From: Calendula officinalis
Taxonomy: Eukaryota; Streptophyta; Magnoliopsida; Asterales; Asteraceae
NCBI GenBank assembly: GCA_963853835.1
Contig: OY970828.1
Location: 19,330,977-19,394,976, forward strand
Length of the DNA: 64,000 nucleotides
Direction: 5' to 3'
Positions within the stretch are counted from its first letter, which is position 1, and every line of letters starts with the position of its first letter. A program made the translations under genes and the position numbers. Under the pieces are notes generated by a model. It was given only the letters and a program-made list of their open reading frames with translations. It was not told where the DNA came from and made no database searches. Below are positions 1 to 14,869 of the stretch, piece by piece.

Positions 1-3000
1 TCGACCAATAACCTTTAAGTATCCATTTTAAACCATAATTAGTGTCCATTACCCATACGAATGGCCCCTGAACCATTATAAACCCTAGCTATGACCAATA
101 ACCCATAAGTATCCATTTTAAACATTAATTGGTGTCCATTACACATACGAATGGCCCGTGTACCATTATGACCACTAGCTTTGAACAATAACCTTTAAGT
201 ATCCTTGTTAAACCGTAATTAGCGTCCATAGCCCATACGAATGGCTCGTGAACTATTATAGCACTAGTTTCGACCAATAACCTATAAGTATCCATTTTAA
301 ACCTTAATTGGTGTCCATTACCCATACGAATGGCCCGTGAACCACTATAATCACTAGCTTCGACCAACAACCTATAAGTATCCATTTTAAACCTTAATTG
401 GTGTCCATTACCCATACGAATGGCCCCTGAACCATTATAAACCCTAGCTATGACCAATAACCTATAAGTATCCATTTTAAACATTAATTGGTGTCCATTA
501 CACATACGAATAGCCCGTGAACCATTATAACCACTAGCTTCGACCATTAACCTATAAGTACCCTTGTTAAACCGTAAATAGCGTCCGTAGCCCATACGAA
601 TGGCCCGTGAACCATTATAATCATTAGTTTCGACCAATAACCTATAAGTATCCATTTTAAACCTTAATTGGTGTCCATTACCCATACGAGTGGCCCGTGA
701 ACCATTATAAACCCTAGCTACGACCAATAACCTCTAAGTATCCTTGTTAAATCGTAATTAGCGTCCATAGCCCATACGAATGGCCCGTGAACCATTGTAA
801 CCACTAGCTTCGACCAATAACCTCTAAGTATCCATGTTAAACCGTAATTAGCGTTCATAGCCCATACGAATGGCCCGTGAACCATTGTAACCACTAGCTA
901 TGACCAATAACTTATAAGTATCCATATTTTAAACTGTAATTGGTGTCTAGAACCCATACGAATGGCCCGCGAACGATTTTGACCACTAGCTGAGACCAAC
1001 AACCTATAAGTATCCATTTTAAACATTTATTGGTGTCCATTACACATACGAATGGCCCGTGAACCATTATAACCACTAGCTTCGACCAATAACCTATAAG
1101 TATCCTTGTTAAACCGTATTTAGTGTCCATAGCCCATACGAATGGCCCGTGAACCATTATAACCACTAGCTTCGACCAAGAACCTATAAGTGTCCTTATT
1201 AAACCGTAATTAGCGTTCATTGCCCATACGAATTTCCCTTGAACCATTGAACCACTAGCTATGACCAATAACTTATAAGTATCCATATTTTAAACTGTAG
1301 TTGGTGTCTAGAACCCATACGAATGCCCTGTGAACGATTTTGACCACTACTTATTACCAATAACCTATAAGTATCCATTTTAAACCTTAATTGGTGTCCA
1401 TTACCCATACGAATGGCCCCTGAACCATTATAAACCCTAGCTATGACCAATAACCTATAAGTATCCATTTTAAACATTAATTGGTGTCCATTACACATAC
1501 GAATAGCCCGTGAACCATTATAACCACTAGCTTCGACCAATAACCTATAAGTACCCTTGTTAAACCGTAAATAGTGTCCATAGCCCATACGAATGGCCCG
1601 TGAACCATTATAACCACTAGTTTCGACCAATAACCTATAAGTATCCATGTTAAACCGTAATTAGCGTTCATAGACCATACGAATGGCCCGTGAACCATTG
1701 TAACCACTAGCTATGACCAATAACTTATAAGTATCCATATTTTAAACTGTAATTGGTGTCTAGAACCCATACGAATGCCCCGTGAACGATTTTGACCACT
1801 AGCTATGACCAATAACCTATAAGTATCCATTTTAAACCATAATTGGTGTTCATTACCCATATGAATGGCCCCTGAACCATTATAATCTCTAGCTTCGACC
1901 AATAACCTTTAAGTATCCATTTTAAACCATAATTAGTGTCCATTACCCATACGAATGGCCCCTGAACCATTATAAACCCAAGCTATGACCAATAACCTAT
2001 AAGTATCCATTTTAAACATTAATTGGTGTCCATTACACATACGAATGGCCCGTGTACCATTATGACCACTAGCTTTGACCAATAACCTATAAGTATCCTT
2101 GTTAAACCGTAATTAGCGTCCATAGCCCATACGAATGGCTCGTGAACCATTATAGCACTAGTTTCGACCAATAACCTATATAAGTATCCATTTTAAACCT
2201 TAATTGGTGTCCATTACCCATACGAATGGCCCGTGAACCACTATAATCACTAGCTTCGACCAACAACCTATAAGTATCCATTTTAAACCTTAATTGGTGT
2301 CCATTACCCATACGAATGGCCCCTGAACCATTATAAACCCTAGCTACGACCAATAACATATAAGTATCCTTATTAAACCGTAATTAGCGTCCATAGCCCA
2401 TACGAATGGCCCGTGTACCATTATAACCACTAGCTTCGACCAATAACCTATAAGTATCCTTTTTAAACCGTAATTAGCGTCCGTAGCCCATACGAATGGC
2501 CCGTGAACCATTATAACCACTAGCTTCGACCAATAACCTATAAGTATCCATGTTAAACCATAATTAGCATTCATAGCCCATACAAATGGCCCGTAAACCA
2601 TTGTAACCACTAGCTATGACCAATAACTTATAAGTATCCATATTTAAAACTGTAATTGGTGTCTAGAACCCATGCGAATGCCCCGTGAATGATTGTGACC
2701 ACTAGCTATGACCATTAACCTATAAGTATCCATTTTAAACCTTAATTGGTGTCCATTACCCGTACGAATGTCCCGTGAACCATTATAATCACTAGCTTCG
2801 ACAAATAACCTATAAGTATCCATTTTAAACCTTAATTGGTGTCCATTACCCATACGAATGGCCCCTGAACCATTATAAACCCTAGCTACGACCAATAACC
2901 TATAAGTATCCTTGTTAAACCGTAATTAGCGTCCATAGCCCATACGAATGGCCCGTGAACCATTATAACAACTAGTTTCAAACAATAACCTATAAGTATC

Positions 3001-3702
3001 CATATTTTAAACTGTAATTGGTGTCTAGAACCCATACGAATGCCCCGTGAACGATTTTGACCACTAGCTATGACCAATAACCTATATGTATCCTCTTTAA
3101 ACATTAATTGGTGTCCATTACACATACGAATAGCCCGTGAACCATTATAACCACTAGCTTCGACCAATAGCCCGTGAACCATACGAATAGCCCGTGAACC
3201 ATTATAACCACTAGCTTCGACCAATAACCTATAAGTACCCTTGTTAAACCGTAAATAGCGTCCATAGCCCATACGAATGGCCCGTGAACCATTATAACCA
3301 CTAGTTTCGACCAATAACCTATAAGTATCCATTTTAAACCTTAATTGGTGTCCATTACCCATACGAGTGGCCCGTGACCCATTATAAACCCTAGCTACGA
3401 CCAATAACCTATAAGTATCCTTGTTAAATCGTAATTAGCGTCCATAGCCCATACGAATGGCCCGTGAACCATTATAACCACTAGCTTCGACCAATAACCT
3501 ATAAGTATCCTTGTTAAACCGTAATTAGTGTCCATAGCCCATACGAATGGACCGTGAACCATTATAACTACTAGTTTCAGACAATAACCTATAAGTATCC
3601 ATATTTTAAACTGTAATTGGTGTCTAGAACCCATACGAATGCCCCGTGAACGATTTTGACCACTAGCTATGACCAATAACCTATAAGTATCCATTTTAAA
3701 CA

Positions 3703-5861
3703 TTAATTGGTGTCCATTACACATACGAATGGCCCGTGAACCATTATATCCACTAGCTTCGACCAATAACCTATCACTATCCTTGTTAAACCGTATTTAG
3801 CGTCCATAGCCCATACGAATGGCCCGTGAACCATTATAACCACTAGCTTCGACCAAGAACCTATAAGTGTCCATGTTAAACCGTAATTAGCGTTCATGGC
3901 CCATACGAATGGCCCTTGAACCATTGAAACCACTAGCTATGACCAATAACTTATAAGTATCCATATTTTAAACTGTAGTTGGTGTCTAGAACCCATACGA
4001 ATCCCCGTGAACGATTTTGACCACTACTTATTACCAATAACCTATAAGTATCCATTTTAAACCTTAATTGGTGTCCATTACCCATACGAATGGCCCCTGA
4101 ACCATTATAAACCCTAGCTATGACCAACAACCTATAAGTATCCATTTTAAACATTAATTCGTGTCCATTACACATACGAATAGCCCGTGAACCATTATAA
4201 TCGCTAGCTTCGACCAATAACCTATAAGTACCCTTGTTAAACCGTAAATAGCGTCCATAGCCCATACGAATGGCCCGTGAACCATTATAACCATTAGTTT
4301 CGACCAATAACCTATAAGTATCCATTTTAAACCTTAATTGGTGTCCATTACCCATACGAGTGGCCCGTGAACCATTATAAACCCTAGCTACGACCAATAA
4401 CCTATAAGTACCCTTGTTAAACCGTAAATAGTGTCCATAGCCCATACGAATGGCCCGTGAACCATTATAACCACTAGTTTCGACCAATAACCTATAAGTA
4501 TCCATGTTAAACCGTAATTAGCGTTCATAGACCATACGAATGGCCCGTGAACCATTGTAACCACTAGCTATGACCAATAACTTATAAGTATCCATATTTT
4601 AAACTGTAATTGGTGTCTAGAACCCATACGAATGCCCCGTGAACGATTTTGACCACTAGCTATGACCAATAACTTATAAGTATCCATTTTAAACCATAAT
4701 TGGTGTTCATTACCCATATGAATGGCCCCTGAACCATTATAATCTCTAGCTTCGACCAATAACCTTTAAGTATCCATTTTAGACCATAATTAGTGTCCAT
4801 TACCCATACGAATGGGCCCTGAACCATTATAAACCCTAGCTATGACCAATAACCCATAAGTATCCATTTTAAACATTAATTGGTGTCCATTACACATACG
4901 AATGGCCCGTGTACCATTATGACCACTAGCTTTGACCAATAACCTATAAGTATCCTTGTTAAACCGTAATTAGCGTCCATAGCCCATACGAATGGCTCGT
5001 GAACCATTATAGCACTAGTTTCGACCAATAACCTATAAGTATCCATTTTAAACCTTAATTGGTGTCCATTACCCATACGAATGGCCCGTGCTATAATCAC
5101 TAGCTTCGACCAACAACCTATAAGTATCCATTTTAAACCTTAATTGGTGTCCATTACCCATATGAATGGCCCCTGAACCATTATAAACCCTAGCTATGAC
5201 CAATAACCTATAAGTATCCATTTTAAACATTAATTGGTGTCCATTACACATACGAATAGCCCGTGAACCATTATAACCACTAGCTTCGACCAATAACCTA
5301 TAAGTACCCTAGTTAAACCGTAAATAGTGTCCATAGCCCATACGAATGGCCCGTGAACCATTATAACCACTAGTTTCGACCAATAACCTATAAGTATCCA
5401 TGTTAAACCGTAAATAGCGTTCATAGACCATACGAATGGCCCGTGAACCATTGTAACCACTAGCTATGACCAATAACTTATAAGTATCCATATTTTAAAC
5501 TGTAATTGGTGTCTAGAACCCATACGAATGCCCCGTGAACGATTTTGACCACTAGCTATGACCAATAACCTATAAGTATCCATTTTAAACCATAATTGGT
5601 GTTCATTACCCATATGAATGGCCCCTGAACCATTATAATCTCTAGCTTCGACCAATAACCTTTAAGTATCCATTTTAAACCATAATTAGTGTCCATTACC
5701 CATACGAGTGGCCCGTGAACCATTATAAACCCTAGCTACGACCAATAACCTATAAGTATCCTTGTTAAATCGTAATTAGCGTCCATAGCCCATACGAATG
5801 GCCCGTGAACCATTATAACCACTAGCTTCGACCAATAACCTGTAAGTATCCTTGTTAAACC
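3703..5861. repeat. Higher-order block I, first copy (array A)
   Basis: Matching monomer-subtype orders recur at an offset of about 2,145-2,165 bp, close to 24 monomers of 90 bp. Examples are 3,933 with 6,092, 4,750 with 6,910, and 5,646 with 7,811. The outer limits are approximate because they were judged from subtype order by eye. Confidence 0.7.
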
Positions 5862-7810
5862 GTAATTAGTGTCCATAGCCCATACGAATGGCCCGTGAAC
5901 CATTATAACCACTAGCTTCGACCAATAACCTATCACTATCCTTGTTAAACCGTATTTAGCGTCCATAGCCCATACGAATGGCCCGTGAACCATTATAACC
6001 ACTAGCTTCGACCAAGAACCTATAAGTGTCCATGTTAAACCGTAATTAGCGTTCATGGCCCATACGAATGGCCCTTGAACCATTGAAACCACTAGCTATG
6101 ACCAATAACTTATAAGTATCCATATTTTAAACTGTAGTTGGTGTCTAGAACCCATATGAATGCCCCGTGAACGATTTTGACCACTACTTATTACCAATAA
6201 CCTATAAGTATCCATTTTAAACCTTAATTGGTGTCCATTACCCATAGGAATGGCCCCTGAACCATTATAAACCCTAGCTATAACCAATAACCTATAAGTA
6301 TCCATTTTAAACATTAATTGGTGTCCATTACACATACGAATAGCCCGTGAACCATTATAACCACTAGCTTCGATCAATAACCTATAAGTACCCTTGTTAA
6401 ACCGTAAATAGCGTCCATAGCCCATACGAATGGCCCGTGAACCATTATAACCATTAGTTTCGACCAATAACCTATAAGTATCCATTTTAAACCTTAATTG
6501 GTGTCCATTACCCATACGAGTGGCCCGTGAACCATTATAAACCCTAGCTACGACCAATAACCTATAAGTACCCTTGTTAAACCGTAAATAGTGTCCATAG
6601 CCCATACGAATGGCCCGTGAACCATTATAACCACTAGTTTCGACCAATAACCTATAAGTATCCATGTTAAACCGTAATTAGCGTTCATAGACCATACGAA
6701 TGGCCCGTGAACCATTGTAACCACTAGCTATGACCAATAACTTATAAGTATCCATATTTTAAACTGTAATTGGTGTCTAGAACCCATACGAATGCCCCGT
6801 GAACGATTTTGACCAGTAGCTATGACCAATAACCTATAAGTATCCATTTTAAACCATAATTGGTGTTCATTACCCATATGAATGGCCCCTGAACCATTAT
6901 AATCTCTAGCTTCGACCAATAACCTTTAAGTATCCATTTTAAACCATAATTAGTGTCCATTACCCATACGAATGGCCCCTGAACCATTATAAACCCTAGC
7001 TATGACCAATAACCCATAAGTATCCATTTTAAACATTAATTGGTGTCCATTACACATACGAATGGCCCGTGTACCATTATGACCACTAGCTTTGACCAAT
7101 AACCTATAAGTATCCTTGTTAAACCGTAATTTGCGTCCATAGCCCATACGAATGGCTCGTGAACCATTATAGCACTAGTTTCGACCAATAACCTATAAGT
7201 ATCCATTTTAAACCTTAATTGGTGTCCATTACCCATACGAATGGCCCGTGAACCACTATAATCACTAGCTTCGACCAACAACCTATAAGTATCCATTTTA
7301 AACCTTAATTGGTGTCCATTACCCATACGAATGGCCCCTGAACCATTATAAACCCTAGCTATGACCAATAACCTATAAGTATCCATTTTAAACATTAATT
7401 GGTGTCCATTACACATACGAATAGCCCGTGAACCATTATAACCACTAGCTTCGACCAATAACCTATAAGTACCCTTGTTAAACCGTAAATAGTGTCCATA
7501 GCCCATACGAATGGCCCGTGAACCATTATAACCACTAGTTTCGACCAATAACCTATAAGTATCCATGTTAAACCGTAATTAGCGTTCATAGACAATACGA
7601 ATGGCCCGTGAACCATTGTAACCACTAGCTATGACCAATAACTTATAAGTATCCATATTTTAAACTGTAATTGGTGTCTAGAACCCATACGAATGCCCCG
7701 TGAACGATTTTGACCACTAGCTATGACCAATAACCTATAAGTATCCATTTTAAACCATAATTGGTGTTCATTACCCATATGAATGGCCCCTGAACCATTA
7801 TAATCTCTAG
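5862..7810. repeat. Higher-order block I, second copy (array A)
   Basis: This is the second copy of the roughly 2.16-kb block that starts near 3.7 kb. Its last few hundred bases also resemble 9,553-9,968, so the end of this block type is shared with the neighbouring block type. Limits are approximate. Confidence 0.65.
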
Positions 7811-9968
7811 CTTCGACCTAAGTATCCATTTTAAACCATAATTAGTGTCCATTACCCATACGAATGGCCCCTGAACCATTATAAACCCAAGCTATGACCA
7901 ATAACCTATAAGTATCCATTTTAAACATTAATTGGTGTCCATTACACATACGAATGGCCCGTGTACCATTATGACCACTAGCTTTGACCAATAACCTATA
8001 AGTATCCTTGTTAAACCGTAATTAGCGTCCATAGCCCATACGAATGGCTCGTGAACCATTATAGCACTAGTTTCGACCAATAACCTATAAGTATCCATTT
8101 TAAACCTTAATTGGTGTCCAATACCCATACGAATGGCCCGTGAACCACTATAATCACTAGCTTCGACCAACAACCTATAAGTATCCATTTTAAACCTTAA
8201 TTGGTGTCCATTACCCATACAAATGGCCCCTGAACCATTATAAACCCTAGCTACGACCAATAACATATAAGTATCCTTATTAAACCGTAATTAGCGTCCA
8301 TAGCCCATACGAATGGCCCGTGTACCATTATAACCACTAGCTTCGACCAATAACCTATAAGTATCCTTGTTAAACCGTAATTAGCGTTTGTAGCCCATAC
8401 GAATGGCCCGTGAACCATTATAACCACTAGCTTCGACCAATAACCTATAAGTATCCATGTTAAACCATAATTAGCATTCATAGCCCATACAAATGGCCCG
8501 TAAACCATTGTAACCACTAGCTATGACCAATAACTTATAAGTATCCATATTTAAAACTGTAATTGGTGTCTAGAACCCATGCGAATGCCCCGTGAATGAT
8601 TGTGACCACTAGCTATGAATAATAACCTATAAGTATCCATTTTAAACCTTAATTGGTGTCCATTACCCGTACGAATGTCCCGTGAACCATTATAATCACT
8701 AGCTTCGACAAATAACCTATAAGTATCCATTTTAAACATTAATTGGTGTCCATTACCCATACGAATGGCACATGAACCATTATAAACCCTAGCTACGACC
8801 AATAACCTATAAGTATCCTTGTTAAACCGTAATTAGCGTCCATAGCCCATACGAATGGCCCGTGAACCATTATAACAACTAGTTTCAAACAATAACCTAT
8901 AAGTATCCATATTTTAAACTGTAATTGGTGTCTAGAACCCATACGAATGCCCCGTGAACGATTTTGACCACTAGCTATGACCAATAACCTATAAGTATCC
9001 ATTTTAAACATTAATTGGTGTCCATTACACATACGAATAGCCCGTGAACCATTATAACCACTAGCTTCGACCAATAACCTATAAGTACCCTTGTTAAACC
9101 GTAAATAGCGTCCATAGCCCATACGAATGGCCCGTGAACCATTATAACCACTAGTTTCGACCAATAACCTATAAGTATCCATTTTAAACCTTAATTGGTG
9201 TCCATTACCCATACGAGTGGCCCGTGAACCATTATAAACCCTAGCTACGACCAATAACCTATAAGTATCCTTGTTAAATCGTAATTAGAGTCCATAGCCC
9301 ATACGAATGGCCCGTGAACCATTATAACCACTAGCTTCGACCAATAACCTATAAGTATCCTTGTTAAACCGTAATTAGTGTCCATAGCCCATACGAATGG
9401 CCCGTGAACCATTATAACCACTAGTTTCTGACAATAACCTATAAGTATCCATATTTTAAACTGTAATTGGTGTCTAGAACCCATACGAATGCCCCGTGAA
9501 CGATTTTGACCACTAGCTATGACCAATAACCTATAAGTATCCATTTTAAACATTAATTGGTGTCCATTACACATACGAATAGCCCGTGAACCATTATAAC
9601 CACTAGCTTCGACCAATAACCTATAAGTACCCTTGTTAAACCGTAAATAGTGTCCATAGCCCATACGAATGGCCAGTGAACCATTATAACCACTAGTTTC
9701 GACCAATAACCTATAAGTATCCATGTTAAACCGTAATTAGCGTTCATAGACCATACGAATGGCCCGTGAACCATTGTAACCACTAGCTATGACCAATAAC
9801 TTATAAGTATCCATATTTTAAACTGTAATTGGTGTCTAGAACCCATACGAATGCCCCGTGAACGATTTTGACCACTAGGTATGACCAATAACCTATAAGT
9901 ATCCATTTTAAACCATAATTGGTGTTCATTACCCATATGAATGGCCCCTGAACCATTATAATCTCTAG
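7811..9968. repeat. Higher-order block II, first copy (array A)
   Basis: The block opens with a monomer carrying a 9-bp deletion (CTTCGACCTAAGTATCC instead of a form with AATAACCTT after GACC). The same deletion opens the next block at 9,969, exactly 2,158 bp downstream. Intermediate landmarks at 8,251, 8,551 and 8,793 recur at 10,409, 10,709 and 10,951, all at 2,158 bp. A related order is visible at about 2.3-2.9 kb with an offset of 5,907 bp. Confidence 0.85.
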
Positions 9969-11690
9969 CTTCGACCTAAGTATCCACTTTAAACCATAAT
10001 TAGTGTCCATTACCCATACGAATGGCCCCTGAACCATTATAAACCCAAGCTATGACCAATAACCTATAAGTATCCATTTTAAACATTAATTGGTGTCCAT
10101 TACACATACGAATGGCCCGTGTACCATTATGACCACTAGCTTTGACCAATAACCTATAAGTATCCTTGTTAAACCGTAATTAGCGTCCATAGCCCATACG
10201 AATGGCTCGTGAACCATTATAGCACTAGTTTCGACCAATAACCTATAAGTATCCATTTTAAACCTTAATTGGTGTCCATTACCCATACGAATGGCCCGTG
10301 AACCACTATAATCACTAGCTTCGACCAACAACCTATAAGTATCCATTTTAAACCTTAATTGGTGTCCATTACCCATACGAATGGCCCCTGAACCATTATA
10401 AACCCTAGCTACGACCAATAACATATAAGTATCCTTATTAAACCGTAATTAGCGTCCATAGCCCATACGAATGGCCCGTGTACCATTATAACCACTAGCT
10501 TCGACCAATAACCTATAAGTATCCTTGTTAAACCGTAATTAGCGTTTGTAGCCCATACGAATGGCCCGTGAACCATTATAACCACTAGCTTCGACCAATA
10601 ACCTATAAGTATCCATGTTAAACCATAATTAGCATTCATAGCCCATACAAATGGCCCGTAAACCATTGTAACCACTAGCTATGACCAATAACTTATAAGT
10701 ATCCATATTTAAAACTGTAATTGGTGTCTAGAACCCATGCGAATGCCCCGTGAATGATTGTGACCACTAGCTATGAACAATAACCTATAAGTATCCATTT
10801 TAAACCTTAATTGGTGTCCATTACCCGTACGAATGTCCCGTGAACCATTATAATCACTAGCTTCGACAAATAACCTATAAGTATCCATTTTAAACATTAA
10901 TTGGTGTCCATTACCCATACGAATGGCACCTGAACCATTATAAACCCTAGCTACGACCAATAACCTATAAGTATCCTTGTTAAACCGTAATTAGCGTCCA
11001 TAGCCCATACGAATGGCCCGTGAACCATTATAACAACTAGTTTCAAACAATAACCTATAAGTATCCATATTTTAAACTGTAATTGGTGTCTAGAACCCAT
11101 ACGAATGCCCCGTGAACGATTTTGACCACTAGCTAAGACCAATAACCTATAAGTATCCATTTTAAACATTAATTGGTGTCCATTACACATACGAATAGCC
11201 CGTGAACCATTATAACCACTAGCTTCGACCAATAACCTATAAGTACCCTTGTTAAACCGTAAATAGCGTCCATAGCCCATACGAATGGCCCGTGAACCAT
11301 TATAACCACTAGTTTCGACCAATAACCTATAAGTATCCATTTTAAACCTTAATTGGTGTCCATTACCCATACGAGTGGCCCGTGAACCATTATAAACCCT
11401 AGCTACGACCAATAACCTGTAAGTATCCTTGTTAAATCGTAATTAGCGTCCATAGCCCATACGAATGGCCCGTGAACCATTATAACCACTAGCTTCGACC
11501 AATAACCTATAAGTATCCTTGTTAAACCGTAATTAGTGTCCATAGCCCATACGAATGGCCCGTGAACCATTATAACCACTAGTTTCAGACATAAACCTAT
11601 AAGTATCCATATTTTAAACTGTAATTGGTGTCTAGAACCCATACGAATGCCCCGTGAACGATTTTGACCACTAGCTATGACCAATAACCT
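9969..11690. repeat. Higher-order block II, second copy (array A)
   Basis: This copy is collinear with 7,811-9,968 until about 11,690. There the sequence switches to a different phase of the block: from about 11,766 it matches 10,230 onward at an offset of 1,536 bp. That is about 622 bp, close to seven monomers, less than the normal 2,158, which is the expected product of unequal exchange. Confidence 0.8.
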
Positions 11691-13930
11691 ATAAGTATCC
11701 ATTTTAAACCATAATTGGTGTTGATTACCCATATGAATGGCCCCTGAACCATTATAATCTCTAGCTTCGACCAATAACCTATAAGTATCCATTTTAAACC
11801 TTAATTGGTGTCCATTACCCATACGAATGGCCCGTGAACCACTATAATCACTAGCTTCGACCAACAACCTATAAGTATCCATTTTAAACCTTAATTGGTG
11901 TCCATTACCCATACGAATGGCCCCTGAACCATTATAAACCCTAGCTACGACCAATAACATATAAGTATCCTTATTAAACCGTAATTAGCGTCCATAGCCC
12001 ATACGAATGGCCCGTGTACCATTATAACCACTAGCTTCGACCAATAACCTATAAGTATCCTTGTTAAACCGTAATTAGCGTTTGTAGCCCATACGAATGG
12101 CCCGTGAACCATTATAACCACTAGCTTCGACCAATAACCTATAAGTATCCATGTTAAACCATAATTAGCATTCATAGCCCATACAAATGGCCCGTAAACC
12201 ATTGTAACCACTAGCTATGACCAATAACTTATAAGTATCCATATTTAAAACTGTAATTGGTGTCTAGAACCCATGCGAATGCCCCGTGAATGATTGTGAC
12301 CACTAGCTATGAACAATAACCTATAAGTATCCATTTTAAACCTTAATTGGTGTCCATTACCCGTACGAATGTCCCGTGAACCATTATAATCACTAGCTTC
12401 GACAAATAACCTATAAGTATCCATTTTAAACATTAATTGGTGTCCATTACCCATACGAATGGCACCTGAACCATTATAAACCCTAGCTACGACCAATAAC
12501 CTATAAGTATCCTTGTTAAACCGTAATTAGCGTCCATAGCCCATACGAATGGCCCGTGAACCATTATAACAACTAGTTTCAAACAATAACCTATAAGTAT
12601 CCATATTTTAAACTGTAATTGGTGTCTAGAACCCATACGAATGCCCCGTGAACGATTTTGACCACTAGCTATGACCAATAACCTATAAGTATCCATTTTA
12701 AACATTAATTGGTGTCCATTACACATACGAATAGCCCGTGAACCATTATAACCACTAGCTTCGACCAATAACCTATAAGTACCCTTGTTAAACCGTAAAT
12801 AGCGTCCATAGCCCATACGAATGGCCCGTGAACCATTATAACCACTAGTTTCGACCAATAACCTATAAGTATCCATTTTAAACCTTAATTGGTGTCCATT
12901 ACCCATACGAGTGGCCCGTGAACCATTATAAACCCTAGCTACGACCAATAACCTATAACTATCCTTGTTAAATCGTAATTAGCGTCCATAGCCCATACGA
13001 ATGGCCCGTGAACCATTATAACCACTAGCTTCGACCAATAACCTATAAGTATCCTTGTTAAACCGTAATTAGTGTCCATAGCCCATACGAATGGCCCGTG
13101 AACCATTATAACCACTAGTTTCAGACAATAACCTATAAGTATCCATATTTTAAACTGTAATTAGTGTCTAGAACCCATACGAATGCCCCGTGAACGATTT
13201 TGACCACTAGCTATGACCAATAACCTATAAGTATCCATTTTAAACATTAATTGGTGTCCATTACACATACGAATGGCCCGTGAACCATTATAACCACTAG
13301 CTTCGACCAATAACCTATCACTATCCTTGTTAAACCGTATTTAGTGTCCATAGCCCATACGAATGGCCCGTGAACCATTATAACCACTAGCTTCGACCAA
13401 GAACCTATAAGTGTCCATGTTAAACCGTAATTAGCGTTCATGGCCCATACGAATGGCCCTTGAACCATTGAAACCACTAGCTATGACCAATAACTTATAA
13501 GTATCCATATTTTAAACTGTAGTTGGTGTCTAGAACCCATACGAATGCCCCGTGAACGATTTTGACCACTACTTATTACCAATAACCTATAAGTATCCAT
13601 TTTAAACCTTAATTGGTGTCCATTACCCATACGAATGGCCCCTGAACCATTATAAACCCTAGCTATGACCAATAACCTATAAGTATCCATTTTAAACATT
13701 AATTGGTGTCCATTACACATACGAATAGCCCGTGAACCATTATAACCACTAGCTTCGATCAATAACCTATAAGTACCCTTGTTAAACCGTAAATAGCGTC
13801 CATAGCCCATACGAATGGCCCGTGAACCATTATAACCACTAGTTTCGACCAATAACCTATAAGTATCCATTTTAAACCTTAATTGGTGTCCATTACCCAT
13901 ACGAGTGGCCCGTGAACCATTATAAACCCT

Positions 13931-13945
13931 ATCCATTTTGACTCT
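13931..13945. other. Junction of satellite A and heptamer array B1
   Basis: The last satellite monomer reads AAACCCT, skips about 27 bp, and continues ATCCATTTT, all of which is monomer sequence. It then passes into TTTTGACTCTTGACAC. That 16-base string also occurs eight more times inside B1, so the breakpoint lies in the shared TTTT run. This suggests joining at microhomology, but I cannot exclude an assembly join. Confidence 0.75.
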
Positions 13946-14869
13946 TGACACTTGAGCCGTGACCCTTGAGCCTTAAGCCTTGAACCTTGAGCCTTGAGCC
14001 TTGAGCCTTGAGCCTTAAGCCTTGAGCCTTGAGGCTTGAGCCTTGAGCCTGGAGCCTTGAGCCTTGAGCCTTGAGCCTTGAGCCTTGAGCCTTGAGCCTC
14101 GAGCCTCGAGCCTCGAGTCTTGAGCCTTGAGATTTGTGCCTTGAGCCTTGAGCCTTGAGCCTTGAGACTTGAGCCTTGAGACTTGAGCCTCGAGTCTTGA
14201 GCCTTGAGACTTGAGCCTTGAGCCTTGTGCCTTGAGACTTGAGCCTTGAGCCTTGAGCCTTGAGCCTTGAGCCTTGAGCCTTGAGCCTTGAGCCTTGAGC
14301 CTTGAGCCTGGAGCCTCGAGCCTGGAGCCTTGAGCCTCGAGCCTCAAGCCTTGAGCCTTTAGACTTGAGTCCTGACCCTTGAGCCGTGACTTGAGACTTG
14401 ATCCTTGAGCCTTAAGCCTTGAACCTTGAACCTTGAGCCTTGAGCCTTGAGCCTTGAGCCTTGAGCCTTGATCCTTGAGCCTTGAGTCTTGAGCCTTGAC
14501 CCTGGAGCCTTGAGCCTTGAGTCTTGAGCCTTGAGCCTTGAGCCTTGAGCCTTGAGCCTTGTGCGTTGAGCCTTGAGCCTTGAGCATTGAGCCTTGAGCC
14601 TTGAGGCTTGAGCCTCGAGCCTTGCGCCTGGAGCCTTGAGCCTTGAGCCTGGAGCCTCGAGCCTCGAGCCTCGAGCCTTGAGCCTTGAGCCTTGTGCCTT
14701 GAGCCTTGAGCCTTGAGCCTTGAGCCTTGAGCCTTGAGCCTTGAGCCTTGAGCCTTGAGCCTTGAGCCTTGAGCCTTGAGCCTTGAGCCTTGACCCTTGA
14801 GTGTTGGGCCTTGAGTCCTGACCTTTGAGCCTTGACCCTTGAGCCGTGACTTGAGCCTTGAACCTTAAC

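Larger units (their letters stand above)
1..13938. repeat. Satellite array A, 90-bp monomer
   Basis: The sequence is a head-to-tail array with a period of 90 bp: the landmark GACCAATAAC recurs at about 3, 93 and 183, then about every 90 bp. About 155 monomers are present and the array continues past the left edge. At least four subtypes can be told apart: one with CCTTAATTGGTGTCCATTAC, one with TTGTTAAACCGTAATTAGCG, one with ATATTTTAAACTGTAATTGG followed by GTGTCTAGAACC, and one with ACATTAATTGGTGTCCATTA followed by CACATACG. All share the core TGAACCATTATAAC-CACTAG or a close variant. Single-base and 9-bp indels occur in some monomers. I see no gene. The location (centromere, pericentromere or knob) cannot be told from sequence. 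Confidence 0.97.

Noticed and set aside
125..13951. Minus-strand open frames of 60-190 codons with a 30-residue period (for example Y-N-G-S-R-A-I-R-M).
   Set aside because: The 90-bp monomer divides by three, so a frame without a stop stays open until an indel. The frames overlap each other and change phase at every indel.
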